A stretch of 64,000 nt of DNA, from assembly GCA_963720695.1 (NCBI GenBank), contig CAVRGG010000007.1, positions 625,833 to 689,832 of the forward strand, written 5' to 3'. Source of the stretch: UBA668 sp963720695. GTDB lineage: Bacteria > Actinomycetota > Acidimicrobiia > Acidimicrobiales > Ilumatobacteraceae. Made by a program: the position numbers and the translations under genes. How positions within the stretch are numbered: the first letter of the stretch is position 1; each line of letters opens with the position of its first letter. The notes under the pieces were generated by a model. That model was not told where the DNA came from, did not search any database, and was given only the letters and a program-made list of their open reading frames with translations. Of this stretch, positions 42,030 to 50,415 are shown in pieces.

Positions 42030-43474
42030 GCGGGGAGTGGATCGGGCAACCGTCCGACGCCACCGTTGCGCAGGAGCATCCCTGTGAGTTGCCGGTCGAG
42101 GTGCTGCTGTCGCCATGTCAGCATCCTCTGCGCCAGCGGCAGGACGATCGCCGGATCGGTCACCTTCGTCTGCCAGGTGGGGTCGGCGTCGAGATCGAAG
42201 CACAGCCAATCGCCGTCGCCGAACTGCACGTACGCATACCGGTCCGTGCGCAGCGTCGCCAGGTTCTGCCGCTCGAGGCGCCGATCCCACGGCCACTCGT
42301 GCGCTCCCTGGGCGATGTAGACGTCGCGCCAGTCCCACTCGTAATGAGCCTCGGTGCGCCAGGTCGACGGCCGTTCACCGCGAAGGAACGGCGTGAGCGG
42401 CAGCCCGTCGCACTGCAGCGGAACAGGCTCGCCGATGGCGTCGCACAGGGTCGGCATGATGTCGACGTTCTCGGTGAAGTCCGTGACGACCGTACCGAAG
42501 CCCTGCGGGTGGCGCGGGTCGCGGACGAGGCCGATGATGTGGTAACTCGACTCGAAGAACCCCAGCTTCTGGACGAGGCCCTGGTCGCAGAGCTGCTCGC
42601 CGTGGTCGGCGGTGATGATGACGACCGTGTTCTCCCACTCGCCTCGCTCTCGCAGCGCCTGCCAGATGCGACCGAGGTGGTGGTCGACCTCGCTGATCAT
42701 CCCGTAGTACTGCGAGCGCAGGTGCGCCACCCCCTCTGCGTCGGACGGCGCGGCGACGCTGGGATGTGCCAGGAACACGTCGTGCATCGGATGCCGATCC
42801 TCGGGAACAGGGAGCGGCAGGGGGCAGTCAGCGGGGTCGTACATCGTCGCGTAGGTGCCCGCGGCGTCGTAGGGCGGATGGGGGCGGATGTAGGACGTGT
42901 GGGCGAACCACGGCCCGTCCTGCGCTCCGAGCCAGTCGAGGAACTGATCGGTGAGGAACGTGGTGACCGAGTGCTCGGCGGGCCGCTCGTGCTCGGTCTC
43001 CAGCATGAGGTCGGGATCGGTCGCGTCGTAGCCGAGCGAGCGCAGCCACTCGAGCCACGGCGCATGTCGCTCGTCGAGGCAGAGCAACTCCTCGAAGCCG
43101 GGGAGCACGCCTTCCCAGTTCGACAGGCGGGGGTCGGCCGGGTCGTCGATCGTCCGCGGATCGGCGCCCTGGTCGGTGTAGCCGAACATCACCGGGTGAT
43201 AGCCGGCGCGGATGCCGGCGCGAGCGACGTTGTCGAAGCGGTGATCCAGCGGTGTGCCGTTGGCGACCACGCGGTTGTTCATCTGGTACGTGCCGGTGTA
43301 GAGCGCAGCGCGGCCGGGGGCGCACGGGGCCGCCTGGGCGTAGTGGCGTGCGAACCGGACACCCTCCGCAGCGAGTGCATCGAGATTCGGAGTGCGCACG
43401 AGTGGGTGGCCCGCGCAGGACAGCGAATCGCCTCGGAACTGGTCGAGGGTGATGAAGAGTACGTTCGGGCGCAT
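42026..43474 (-). CDS. Sulfatase/phosphonate monoester hydrolase-type enzyme
   Basis: A 482-residue alkaline-phosphatase-superfamily hydrolase. The formylglycine motif C-x-P-x-R is present as CAPGRA with Cys51, the residue converted to formylglycine. Metal ligands include Asp11/Gln12 in LFITLDQFRGD and the DHGE motif in VIITADHGEQ. YTGTYQMNNRVVANGTPLD after the motif is close to phosphonate monoester hydrolases, so sulfate, phosphonate or phosphodiester ester substrates are all possible. There is no signal peptide. The GGAG Shine-Dalgarno sequence lies inside the divergent SGNH gene, whose ATG overlaps this ATG. No formylglycine-generating enzyme gene is in the window. Confidence 0.9.
   Translation of the reverse strand: MRPNVLFITLDQFRGDSLSCAGHPLVRTPNLDALAAEGVRFARHYAQAAPCAPGRAALYTGTYQMNNRVVANGTPLDHRFDNVARAGIRAGYHPVMFGYTDQGADPRTIDDPADPRLSNWEGVLPGFEELLCLDERHAPWLEWLRSLGYDATDPDLMLETEHERPAEHSVTTFLTDQFLDWLGAQDGPWFAHTSYIRPHPPYDAAGTYATMYDPADCPLPLPVPEDRHPMHDVFLAHPSVAAPSDAEGVAHLRSQYYGMISEVDHHLGRIWQALRERGEWENTVVIITADHGEQLCDQGLVQKLGFFESSYHIIGLVRDPRHPQGFGTVVTDFTENVDIMPTLCDAIGEPVPLQCDGLPLTPFLRGERPSTWRTEAHYEWDWRDVYIAQGAHEWPWDRRLERQNLATLRTDRYAYVQFGDGDWLCFDLDADPTWQTKVTDPAIVLPLAQRMLTWRQQHLDRQLTGMLLRNGGVGRLPDPLPA
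43460..43465 (+). promoter_or_regulatory. -10 element of the SGNH gene inside the sulfatase gene
   Basis: TACGTT, seven bases before the ATG at 43473. It lies within codons 4-5 of the minus-strand sulfatase gene. Confidence 0.45.
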
Positions 43475-44624
43475 GTTGCTCCGTGACCTTCCCTTGACTG
43501 ATGGCCCCGTCGACGTGCGCGGCGCGTTCGAACTCGATCGTACGCCGCACGGGGTGCTGCCCCGCCGATTGCCCGAGTGGACCCGAGCACAACTGCCCGA
43601 CATCTTCATGAACACGATGGTGACGCTCACGGCGGGTGTGCGTCTGGCGTTCTCCACCGATTCGCCCGTGGTCGAGCTCACGACGCACCCGCGCACGATC
43701 CACACCGTCGGTGAGCCCGTCCGTTGGCCGGTGTTCCAGATGGTGGTCGACGGCGAGATGCTGCCCGATCGATCGGTCCTCGGTGGCACGGTCGTGCACG
43801 TCGACCGCTCCAAGGGCCCCGACGGTGTCTCGTTCGAGGTCGGTGAGGCCGTCACGGTGCGGTGGGACGATCTCGGGACGGCGACCAAGGACATCGAGAT
43901 CTGGTTCCCGACGAACTCCTCGATCGAAGTGCACGCCGTGCGGGTGGGGGCGGAGTCGACGGCCACCCCGACGCCGATCACACGCCGACGTTGGACGCAC
44001 TACGGCTCGTCGATCAGCCACTGCGTCGACGTCGATCGCCCGTTCGATGCGTGGCCGGCGATGGTGGCCCGCTCGGAAGGGCTGGAGCTCACCAACTTCG
44101 GCTTCGGCGGGCAGTGCCAACTCGACCCGTTCATGGGACGGGTGATCCGTGACGCCCCGGCCGATGTGATCAGCGCCAAGCTCGGGATCAACCTCGTCAA
44201 TGCGGCGTCGATGACCGAGCGGACCTTCACCCCCGCGGTGCACGGCCTGCTCGACCACATCCGCGACGGGCACCCGACGACACCGCTGTTGGTGGTCTCG
44301 CCGATCTTCTGCCCGATGGTCGAGGATCACGTGGGCCCGACGATCCCCGTCGAGGGTGGCGGGTTCGAGGTCGTGGAGGCCCGTCCCGAGGCCCGTCCAC
44401 TCGGCCTGACCCTGCGCCGGATCCGGACGATGATCGCCGAGATCGTCGCCGCCCGCCAGGAGGCCGGCGACGCGAACCTGCACTACCTCGACGGGCTGAC
44501 CCTGTTCGGTGAGCACGACGCGCACCTGCTCCACGATCGCCTGCACCCGTCTCCCGAGGGGTACGCGCTGATCGGCCGCCGCTTCGCCGCCGCCGCCTTC
44601 GCTCCGGCCGCGCCGCTCGCCTGA
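43473..44624 (+). CDS. SGNH/GDSL-family hydrolase with N-terminal beta domain
   Basis: A 383-residue protein with two parts. Residues 1-165 are predicted beta-rich (jelly-roll-like, seen in some carbohydrate-esterase families). Residues 170-383 form an SGNH hydrolase: block I THYGSSISH with the likely nucleophile Ser179, block II TNFGFGGQC (Gly), block III KLGINLVN (Asn), and block V HDRLHPSPEGY (Asp and His). There is no signal peptide, so it acts inside the cell on a small ester, possibly an acetylated sugar. Its ATG overlaps the sulfatase ATG in one CATG palindrome, and its TGA abuts the DUF885 stop in TGATCA. Confidence 0.87.
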   Translation: MLLRDLPLTDGPVDVRGAFELDRTPHGVLPRRLPEWTRAQLPDIFMNTMVTLTAGVRLAFSTDSPVVELTTHPRTIHTVGEPVRWPVFQMVVDGEMLPDRSVLGGTVVHVDRSKGPDGVSFEVGEAVTVRWDDLGTATKDIEIWFPTNSSIEVHAVRVGAESTATPTPITRRRWTHYGSSISHCVDVDRPFDAWPAMVARSEGLELTNFGFGGQCQLDPFMGRVIRDAPADVISAKLGINLVNAASMTERTFTPAVHGLLDHIRDGHPTTPLLVVSPIFCPMVEDHVGPTIPVEGGGFEVVEARPEARPLGLTLRRIRTMIAEIVAARQEAGDANLHYLDGLTLFGEHDAHLLHDRLHPSPEGYALIGRRFAAAAFAPAAPLA

Positions 44625-46307
44625 TCAGCGGGCGAGTTCGATGCGGAGCTGATCGAGGCCGATCGCGCCCAGCTTCAAGGCCCGGGTGTGCCAGGCGCGC
44701 AGGTCGAACGCAGCGCCCTCGCGAGTCATGGCGTCCTCGCGTGCCCGGAGCCACTCCCGCTCGCCGATCTTGTAGCTGATCGCCTGTGCCGGCCAGCCGA
44801 GGTAGCGGTTGATCTCGCTCCGCATGAACGTCTCGGTGTTCCCGGTCTCCTTCACCGCGAACTCGAACGCGAGGTCGGCGTCCCACACCTCACCGCCGTG
44901 GAAGGGGGTCCCGTCGTTGAGGGTGGTTCCCTCGGGGATCCTCATGCCCAGGTGCATCCCGATGTCGATGATGACCCGCACGGTGCGCAGGATCTGGCCA
45001 CCGAGGAAGCCGAGGCGGTGATCCGGGTTCTCGAACCACCCGAACTCGTCGCAGAGGCGCTCGGCGTACAGGGCCCAGCCCTCCCCGTGACCGCTGATGA
45101 ACGAGTTGCGCTGGATGCGGGTGAGCGACGACGCCTGCACCTTCGCGTACCCCAACTGGAGGTGGTGCCCGGGAACGGACTCGTGGTAGCAGGTGGTGAC
45201 GTCGCCCCACTTCGGGAACATCGTGCGCCCGAGCGTGGGATACCAGGTCCGCCCCGGTCGGGTGAAGTCCTCGGACGGGTCCGTGTAGTACGCGGCCGCC
45301 GATGACCCCGCGGGCGGGATCAGCGCTTCGCACCGGTCGATCTCCGGCGGGATCTCGAAGTGCTCGTGGCTGCGGGCGATGGCCTCGTCCGTCAGCTCCT
45401 GCAGCCACGCCTGGTAGGCGTCGACGCCGTGCACCGCCCGCTCCGGATCCGTGTCGAGCAGGTGGATCACCTCGGCGAAGCTCGCTCCCGGGGCGATGCG
45501 CTCACAGGTCGTGGCGATCTCGGCGCGGAGGTGATGGAAGTCGCCCCACGCCCATTCGTACATCTCCTCCGGGTCGAGGTCCGCGCCCAGCATCTGGCGA
45601 ACGCCCACCCGGTAGCGCTCGGGTCCGCAGCCGTCGGCCTCCGCCGCGTCGGGGAGATAGACCTCGCGCAGGTAGGTGGCGAACGCGCCGTAGGCGTCGT
45701 TGGCGAGCGCCGCGCCGTCTCGCACGTGCGCCATGAGCGTCGGGGGCAGTGATGCGTTGGCCGCCGCCTCGTCGGCCAGGGAGTCGAACCAACGGTCCGT
45801 CGCCCAGGTGCCGCACTGCTCGGCGGTGGCCTCCACCTGGCGGCGGGCAGCGACACGTCCTTCGGCGCGGCCGAGGTCGTACGTGCTGCGCAGTCGGTCG
45901 AGAGCCTCCGGAATGGCGTCGAGGCGAGCGGCGATGTTCTCCCACGCCTCGGTGCTGTTGCGGGGCATGAGGTCGAACGTGCTGCGCAGCCCACTCGGGG
46001 GCGCGGCGATGGCACGGAGTGTGCGCTGCCAGTCTCCGGTGTCGAACGCGAGCAGCGACGTCTCGAACCGCTCGGTGATGAACGCCTTCGCCAGGCGGTC
46101 GTCGTCGCCGGTCACCTCGAGATCGGCCAGATCGGTGAGCGCCCTGCGGAGGTGATCCGCCCGCTCCTGGAAGCCGGCGGGGGAGTAGTCGGTGAGGAGG
46201 TGATCATGGCCGGGGATGCCTCGACCGGTCGCGAGGCATGGGTCGAGGATGGCCTGCTCGGCCACGATTCGGTCGGCGAACTGGAAGATGGGGGACGTAC
46301 CGGTCAT
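44625..46307 (-). CDS. DUF885 family protein, putative metal-dependent peptidase
   Basis: A 560-residue DUF885 protein. The family motif HESVPGHHLQ (with CY before it) resembles the zinc site of gluzincin peptidases. A second motif GHGEGWALYAERL supplies a further Glu. The rest is helical. No signal peptide is present. Peptidase activity is suggested by the motif but not established for this protein. The ATG at 46307 lies six bases after TAAGGT on the minus strand, so the gene is probably leaderless and monocistronic. Confidence 0.86.
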   Translation of the reverse strand: MTGTSPIFQFADRIVAEQAILDPCLATGRGIPGHDHLLTDYSPAGFQERADHLRRALTDLADLEVTGDDDRLAKAFITERFETSLLAFDTGDWQRTLRAIAAPPSGLRSTFDLMPRNSTEAWENIAARLDAIPEALDRLRSTYDLGRAEGRVAARRQVEATAEQCGTWATDRWFDSLADEAAANASLPPTLMAHVRDGAALANDAYGAFATYLREVYLPDAAEADGCGPERYRVGVRQMLGADLDPEEMYEWAWGDFHHLRAEIATTCERIAPGASFAEVIHLLDTDPERAVHGVDAYQAWLQELTDEAIARSHEHFEIPPEIDRCEALIPPAGSSAAAYYTDPSEDFTRPGRTWYPTLGRTMFPKWGDVTTCYHESVPGHHLQLGYAKVQASSLTRIQRNSFISGHGEGWALYAERLCDEFGWFENPDHRLGFLGGQILRTVRVIIDIGMHLGMRIPEGTTLNDGTPFHGGEVWDADLAFEFAVKETGNTETFMRSEINRYLGWPAQAISYKIGEREWLRAREDAMTREGAAFDLRAWHTRALKLGAIGLDQLRIELAR

Positions 46308-46313
46308 GCGGCG

Positions 46314-46319
46314 ACCTTA
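46314..46319 (-). promoter_or_regulatory. -10 element of predicted leaderless DUF885 promoter
   Basis: TAAGGT, six bases before the ATG at 46307. It is the same hexamer and spacing as at fbiC. Confidence 0.5.
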
Positions 46320-46405
46320 GGCCTCGTGCACGCGTGCACATGGCTGTTCTGGTCGTCTGCTGGGAGTGGCAGACTTCGCGGACCACGACAACGGAGGTTC
46401 GACAT

Positions 46406-46801
46406 ATGGCGGTTGACATCGTCATCGCAGTGGACAACAAGCCAGGTGAGCTCGCGAAGATCGCTGCCGCAGTCAGCGACGCCGGGGTCAACCTCTCGGC
46501 GGCGACGTTCACGGGCCCTGGGGACCGAACGCAGTTGCACGTGCTGGTGAAGCACGCCGAGCCCGTGCGTCACACGCTGGCCCTCACCCACGCCGACGTC
46601 CACACCGAGGAGCGAGAAGTCGTGGTCGTCGAGATCGACGACAACCCCGCCTCGCTCGCCGACCTGGCCCGCCAGATCGCCGACGCAGGCGTGAACATCG
46701 ACACGATCTACGTCGCCACGAACAATCGCGTCGTCTTCCACTCGGCGGACATGGACGGGTTGCGCAAGGCGTTGCGCGGACACGAGTCCCACCTGCACTG
46801 A
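46406..46801 (+). CDS. Two-ACT-domain protein
   Basis: A 131-residue protein made of two ACT-like repeats and nothing else. The first is IVIAVDNKPGELAKIAAAVS (about residues 4-65), the second is VVEIDDNPASLADLARQIA (about 70-131). ACT domains bind amino acids and control enzymes or form stand-alone sensors. The ATG at 46406 has a strong Shine-Dalgarno sequence (ACGGAGG, eight bases upstream), unlike the leaderless neighbours. It is divergent from the DUF885 gene and convergent with the MFS gene. Partner and ligand are unknown. Confidence 0.87.
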   Translation: MAVDIVIAVDNKPGELAKIAAAVSDAGVNLSAATFTGPGDRTQLHVLVKHAEPVRHTLALTHADVHTEEREVVVVEIDDNPASLADLARQIADAGVNIDTIYVATNNRVVFHSADMDGLRKALRGHESHLH

Positions 46802-46813
46802 CGGCAGGGCCGG

Positions 46814-46831
46814 TGGTGGGTCAGCCCACCA
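46814..46831. terminator. Hairpin between convergent ACT and MFS genes
   Basis: TGGTGGG-TCAG-CCCACCA: perfect 7-base arms and a 4-base loop. It begins 12 bases after the ACT stop and contains the MFS stop codon. It is a likely terminator for both transcripts, though without a T run. Confidence 0.5.
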
Positions 46832-48056
46832 TCGCCAGTTCGCGGGACTCCCGCGAGGCAACCCGGCCCCAGGCCGCTGCCACCAGACACGCGAGCCCGC
46901 CGACGAGGAAGCCCGCCCGGGCGCCGAAGGTCTCGCAGATCCACCCGAGCAGCGGGCCGCCGATGGGTGTGGAGCCGAGGAAGACGATCGCCTGCAGTGC
47001 GAGCACCCGGCCGCGCATCGCGGGATCGGAGCGCACCTGCACGATGGCCGTGGACGCCGTCATGAACATGATGCTGCTGAGCCCCACCAACATCGCCAGC
47101 GGGAAGGCCACGGCGAGCCCTGGCGAGAGTGCGAACGCGAGCAGCGCGACACCGAACGCTCCGGCCGCCATGACGACGTGTCGGACCGAGGTCTCCTTGC
47201 GTCTCGCGGTGTACAGCGCGCCGACCAATGAGCCGATGCTGACCACGGAGTAGATGAGCGTGAACGTGGTGTCGGTGCCGTGCAGCGAACGCTTCACGAA
47301 CAGCGGCATCACGACGTTGAAGTTGAACGCCAGCGCACCGATGATGGTCATCATGGTGAGCGGCACCCACAGCTCCGGGATCGACCGGGCGTAGCGGAAC
47401 CCTTCGCGGATCTGCCCCTTCGAGCGAGGTGTGGGCACGCTCGGCCGCAGCTCCTCGGTGCGCATCATGTACAGGCCGAGGATGACGGCGAGGTAGCTGA
47501 CGCCGTCGAGCAGGAAGCACCAGCCGAAGCCCACCGTCGTGATGAGCAGGCCGGCGAGTGCAGGCCCGACCACGCGGGAGCCGGTCATCAAGGCGCTGTT
47601 CAGGCTCACGGCGTTCTGGACGTGATCGACGGGCACCATCTCGACGACGAACGCCCGTCGTGCCGGGTTGTCGAAGGCGGTGGCGAAGCCGCCGGCGAGG
47701 GCGACGAGATAGAGGGCCGGCACCGGCGGATGGTCCATGAACGCGAGCGCGGCGAGGCCGAACGACTGCAGCATCGCCAGCGACTGCACGATCATCAGCA
47801 GGTGTCGCTTGTCGCTGCGGTCGGCGACGAGGCCCGCCCACGCTCCGAACAGCAGCACCGGGAGGAACTGGCAGGCGGCCAGGAAGCCCACCGCGACGCC
47901 ACTGTTGGTGAGGTGCAGGATCAGCAGCGTCTGGGCGACGAGCGTGAGCCAGTTGCCGATCTGGGAGATGAGTTGGCCTGCGAAGAACAGCCGGAAGTTG
48001 CGGACGCTCATCGAGCGGAACGTCTCTTCGAAGGCGATGTCGAAGCGCTTCTTCAT
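46821..48056 (-). CDS. MFS transporter (enterobactin-exporter-like)
   Basis: A 411-residue major facilitator with twelve predicted helices and a central cytoplasmic loop near PSVPTPRSKGQIREG. The motif-A-like LFGAWAGLVADRSDKRHLL after helix 2 and FDNPARRAFVVEMVP are typical of the EntS/DUF894 group, which exports siderophores or drugs. Its ATG overlaps the stop of the marR gene (ATGA), so the regulator and the pump are co-translated. Induction by the pump's substrate through MarR is the likely regulation. Confidence 0.92.
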   Translation of the reverse strand: MKKRFDIAFEETFRSMSVRNFRLFFAGQLISQIGNWLTLVAQTLLILHLTNSGVAVGFLAACQFLPVLLFGAWAGLVADRSDKRHLLMIVQSLAMLQSFGLAALAFMDHPPVPALYLVALAGGFATAFDNPARRAFVVEMVPVDHVQNAVSLNSALMTGSRVVGPALAGLLITTVGFGWCFLLDGVSYLAVILGLYMMRTEELRPSVPTPRSKGQIREGFRYARSIPELWVPLTMMTIIGALAFNFNVVMPLFVKRSLHGTDTTFTLIYSVVSIGSLVGALYTARRKETSVRHVVMAAGAFGVALLAFALSPGLAVAFPLAMLVGLSSIMFMTASTAIVQVRSDPAMRGRVLALQAIVFLGSTPIGGPLLGWICETFGARAGFLVGGLACLVAAAWGRVASRESRELAMVG

Positions 48057-48526
48057 TCGGGGTCCTCGGGCACGGCGATGATCGTCTCGAGGACGTCGAC
48101 CGCGGCCAGCAGACGCACCAGTTCGTCCTGATCGAGCTCATGGAGCCGACCGACCAACCAGGCGGTACGCCGAGTTCGGTAGGTCTGCAGCTGACGCTCG
48201 CCCTTGGTCGTGACCGCCACACGAGCAACGCGCCGGTCGTGCGCGTCGGGGGTTCGCGCGACGAGGCCGTTGGCCACCAACTTCTCGACCACCTTGGTGA
48301 TCGTGGGCGGAGCGACCTGTTCACGCGCCGCCAGTTCACCGAGTGTGAGGGGCCCGTGTTCGGCGACCGTGCTCAGCGCAGCGTTGAGGGTCGGCCCGAA
48401 TCCGCTCTGGTCCTGCTGGCGGAGCAGTCGGGCCATCCGTGCCACCGAGAACCGAAGACGTCCGGCCATCTCGGTGACGGCATCGTCGCTGACGAGCGGG
48501 GCCGAGGTGGGGGAGGCGTGGGACAC
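48053..48526 (-). CDS. MarR-family transcriptional regulator
   Basis: A 157-residue winged-helix repressor. The DNA-binding part reads LTLGELAAREQVAPPTITKV, then KLVANGLVARTPDAHDRRVA with the wing and its conserved D-x-R. Flanking helices form the dimer interface. The GTG at 48526 follows a CATACT box by seven bases. A perfect palindrome (48548-48566) lies just upstream of that box. Overlap with the MFS gene indicates an autoregulated marR-pump operon. Confidence 0.93.
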   Translation of the reverse strand: MSHASPTSAPLVSDDAVTEMAGRLRFSVARMARLLRQQDQSGFGPTLNAALSTVAEHGPLTLGELAAREQVAPPTITKVVEKLVANGLVARTPDAHDRRVARVAVTTKGERQLQTYRTRRTAWLVGRLHELDQDELVRLLAAVDVLETIIAVPEDPE

Positions 48527-48547
48527 GCTGACCAGTATGCCATCACT

Positions 48548-48566
48548 TAGTTAGCGACACTAACTA
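48548..48566. promoter_or_regulatory. Candidate MarR operator
   Basis: TAGTTAG-CGACA-CTAACTA, perfect 7-base arms with a 5-base spacer. The AT-rich palindrome stands out in GC-rich DNA. It lies 9 bases upstream of the CATACT -10 box (48534-48539) of marR. Confidence 0.8.
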
Positions 48567-48577
48567 TATGGCACATG

Positions 48578-49114
48578 TCACGGATGGCCGTCGCGAACCC
48601 ACACGCCACCGAGCGCCAGCACGAGCAGCGACGCAGCGACGAGGATCGCGCTGCTGGGCATCTCGTACCCGTCGATGGCGACGAGGACGGCCCACGTGGC
48701 CACGCCCGAGCCCATCGCCACCGCGGCCCGACGCGTCCAGCGGCGGCACATCGCCGAGGTCCACCGTGCGCCGGGCGGCGAGACGGTGGCAGCGGCGAGG
48801 CAGACGTGGAACAGGGCGAGCGCGGCAGCCACCGCCACCGACCAGAGCGTGGTGCGGTCGTGCACGCTCGCGCCCCATTCGATGGCGACCAGCATGATCA
48901 CCAGGACGCCGAGGGGTCCGTCGGGGGCGACTGCGCAGCCCACCGCGAGGAGGACGATCACGATGTCGAGTACGGGCAGCGGGTGCTCCGTCACCGCTCG
49001 GGTGCAGGCGAGCGCGGCCAACGGGGTCACGAGGATCACGCTCCGCAGCAGGATTCCGACACCGCGGACGCGGGGGAGCTTCCGCCACGAGTCGTCGACC
49101 GTCAACTCGTTCAT
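48578..49114 (-). CDS. Hypothetical membrane protein of the MoxR/DUF58 cluster
   Basis: A 178-residue protein with about five predicted membrane helices (VGILLRSVILVTPLAALACT; VLDIVIVLLAVGCAVAP; VAVAAALALFHVCLAAATV). No family is recognised. The ATG at 49114 overlaps the DUF58 stop (ATGA). It is the last gene of the five-gene DUF4129-MoxR-DUF58 set, and it is followed by the marR promoter. A role in a membrane complex with the DUF58 protein is inferred from position only. Confidence 0.75.
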   Translation of the reverse strand: MNELTVDDSWRKLPRVRGVGILLRSVILVTPLAALACTRAVTEHPLPVLDIVIVLLAVGCAVAPDGPLGVLVIMLVAIEWGASVHDRTTLWSVAVAAALALFHVCLAAATVSPPGARWTSAMCRRWTRRAAVAMGSGVATWAVLVAIDGYEMPSSAILVAASLLVLALGGVWVRDGHP

Positions 49115-50415
49115 CGAGGCCGCCGGACGCGGGTACCCGCGTGGTGATGGAGGTCGCGGAGCACGACGTCGAGACTTCGCGGGCCCGACCACGGCACGAC
49201 GGCGATTCCCGCTTCGCGCACGGTGCGCAGCTCGCGCTCGCGCTTGAGGACCTCGATCCGCCATGCGATGCCGGTGTACGGATCGTCAGGTGTCTGCTCG
49301 GCGATGTCCGGGGGCAGGCAGTCGATCACGAGCACGGCGAGTCCCCTGTTGGCGACGGTGACGGCGCGCTGGAGCGCCGTGGGGGTGACGAGGGGCGACA
49401 GCATGAGGACCAGCGCACCCTCTCCGAGGCCGCCGGGCATGCGTCCGTTGTCGTGCGCCGGTGTGCCCGGCTCGATGTTGGCGAGGACCTCGAGGATGCG
49501 TCGCAGATGTCGGTGACCGGACGCCGGTGGGAGCCGTCGTACGGACCGTGAGCCGAGCACGACGAGCGCGACGCGGTCACCGGTGCTGATGTAGTGGGCC
49601 GCGATGGCCGACGCGGCGCGGACGGCGATGTCGAGACTCGACGCGCGGCCGTCGATCCCGTCGCTGCGGCCGACCTCGTCGAGGGCGTCGACGAGGAGCA
49701 CGACGTGCCGGTCGTGGTCCGCCCACGTGGAGGTCACGTGGAGCGTCCCCGTGCGCAGCGACTGCGGCCAGTGGATCCGGCGCAGCCGGTCGCCGGGTTG
49801 AAAGGGGCGGATGCTCGCGAACTCGCTGCCGCTGCCCTGTCGTGGTGAGCGGTTCCCGCCGACCAGCCCGGGCGTGTGCACCGGCGGCGCGGACGCGTCG
49901 AACTCCGAGGCGTGGGGAAGGGCCACCAGGGTCGTCGCCTCGGCCTCGTTCTTCGACTTCCACCGGAAGGCCGCCCAACCACTCGTGGCCACGACCATCG
50001 CCGGGCCGACACGGCGATACCCCCATCGGTAGGGACGAACGAAGATGTCGAGCCGCTCCCGCGCGTCGTCGTGCAGGCTCGCCACCACCTGGCCGTCGTT
50101 GGGGCCGACGTCCATCCAGGTCGGCGCCTCGAGCACGACGCCGACATCGTCGATCCTGCCGTCGGGATCGTCGAGGTCGATGTGCCAGGTGGTCGACTCG
50201 CCCTCGCGGAGCACGCCGTGGCCGAGCGACTGGCGCATGGTCGGGGGAGCGCTCGGGCGGACGAGCACGGCCCAGACCGCAGCGACGACGAACGGGGTGG
50301 CGAGCACCAACAGATCGGGTCGGCGGGCGAGCACGGCCGCGACCGACAGACCCATTGCGGCGAGCACGGCTCGGGCGTGCGCCGCAGTCGGCCGCCAGCC
50401 GTCGCCGGTCCTCAT
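49111..50415 (-). CDS. DUF58 domain protein
   Basis: A 434-residue protein with two N-terminal membrane helices (LAAMGLSVAAVLARR; LLVLATPFVVAAVWAVL) and a large DUF58 region. The hallmark is EFASIRPFQPGDRLRRIHWP, followed by a von Willebrand A-like part (VVLLVDALDEV). In the MoxR-DUF58 pairing the AAA ATPase is thought to act on the vWA-like partner, as a chaperone for metal-centre or complex assembly. Both ends overlap neighbouring genes. Confidence 0.93.
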   Translation of the reverse strand: MRTGDGWRPTAAHARAVLAAMGLSVAAVLARRPDLLVLATPFVVAAVWAVLVRPSAPPTMRQSLGHGVLREGESTTWHIDLDDPDGRIDDVGVVLEAPTWMDVGPNDGQVVASLHDDARERLDIFVRPYRWGYRRVGPAMVVATSGWAAFRWKSKNEAEATTLVALPHASEFDASAPPVHTPGLVGGNRSPRQGSGSEFASIRPFQPGDRLRRIHWPQSLRTGTLHVTSTWADHDRHVVLLVDALDEVGRSDGIDGRASSLDIAVRAASAIAAHYISTGDRVALVVLGSRSVRRLPPASGHRHLRRILEVLANIEPGTPAHDNGRMPGGLGEGALVLMLSPLVTPTALQRAVTVANRGLAVLVIDCLPPDIAEQTPDDPYTGIAWRIEVLKRERELRTVREAGIAVVPWSGPRSLDVVLRDLHHHAGTRVRRPR

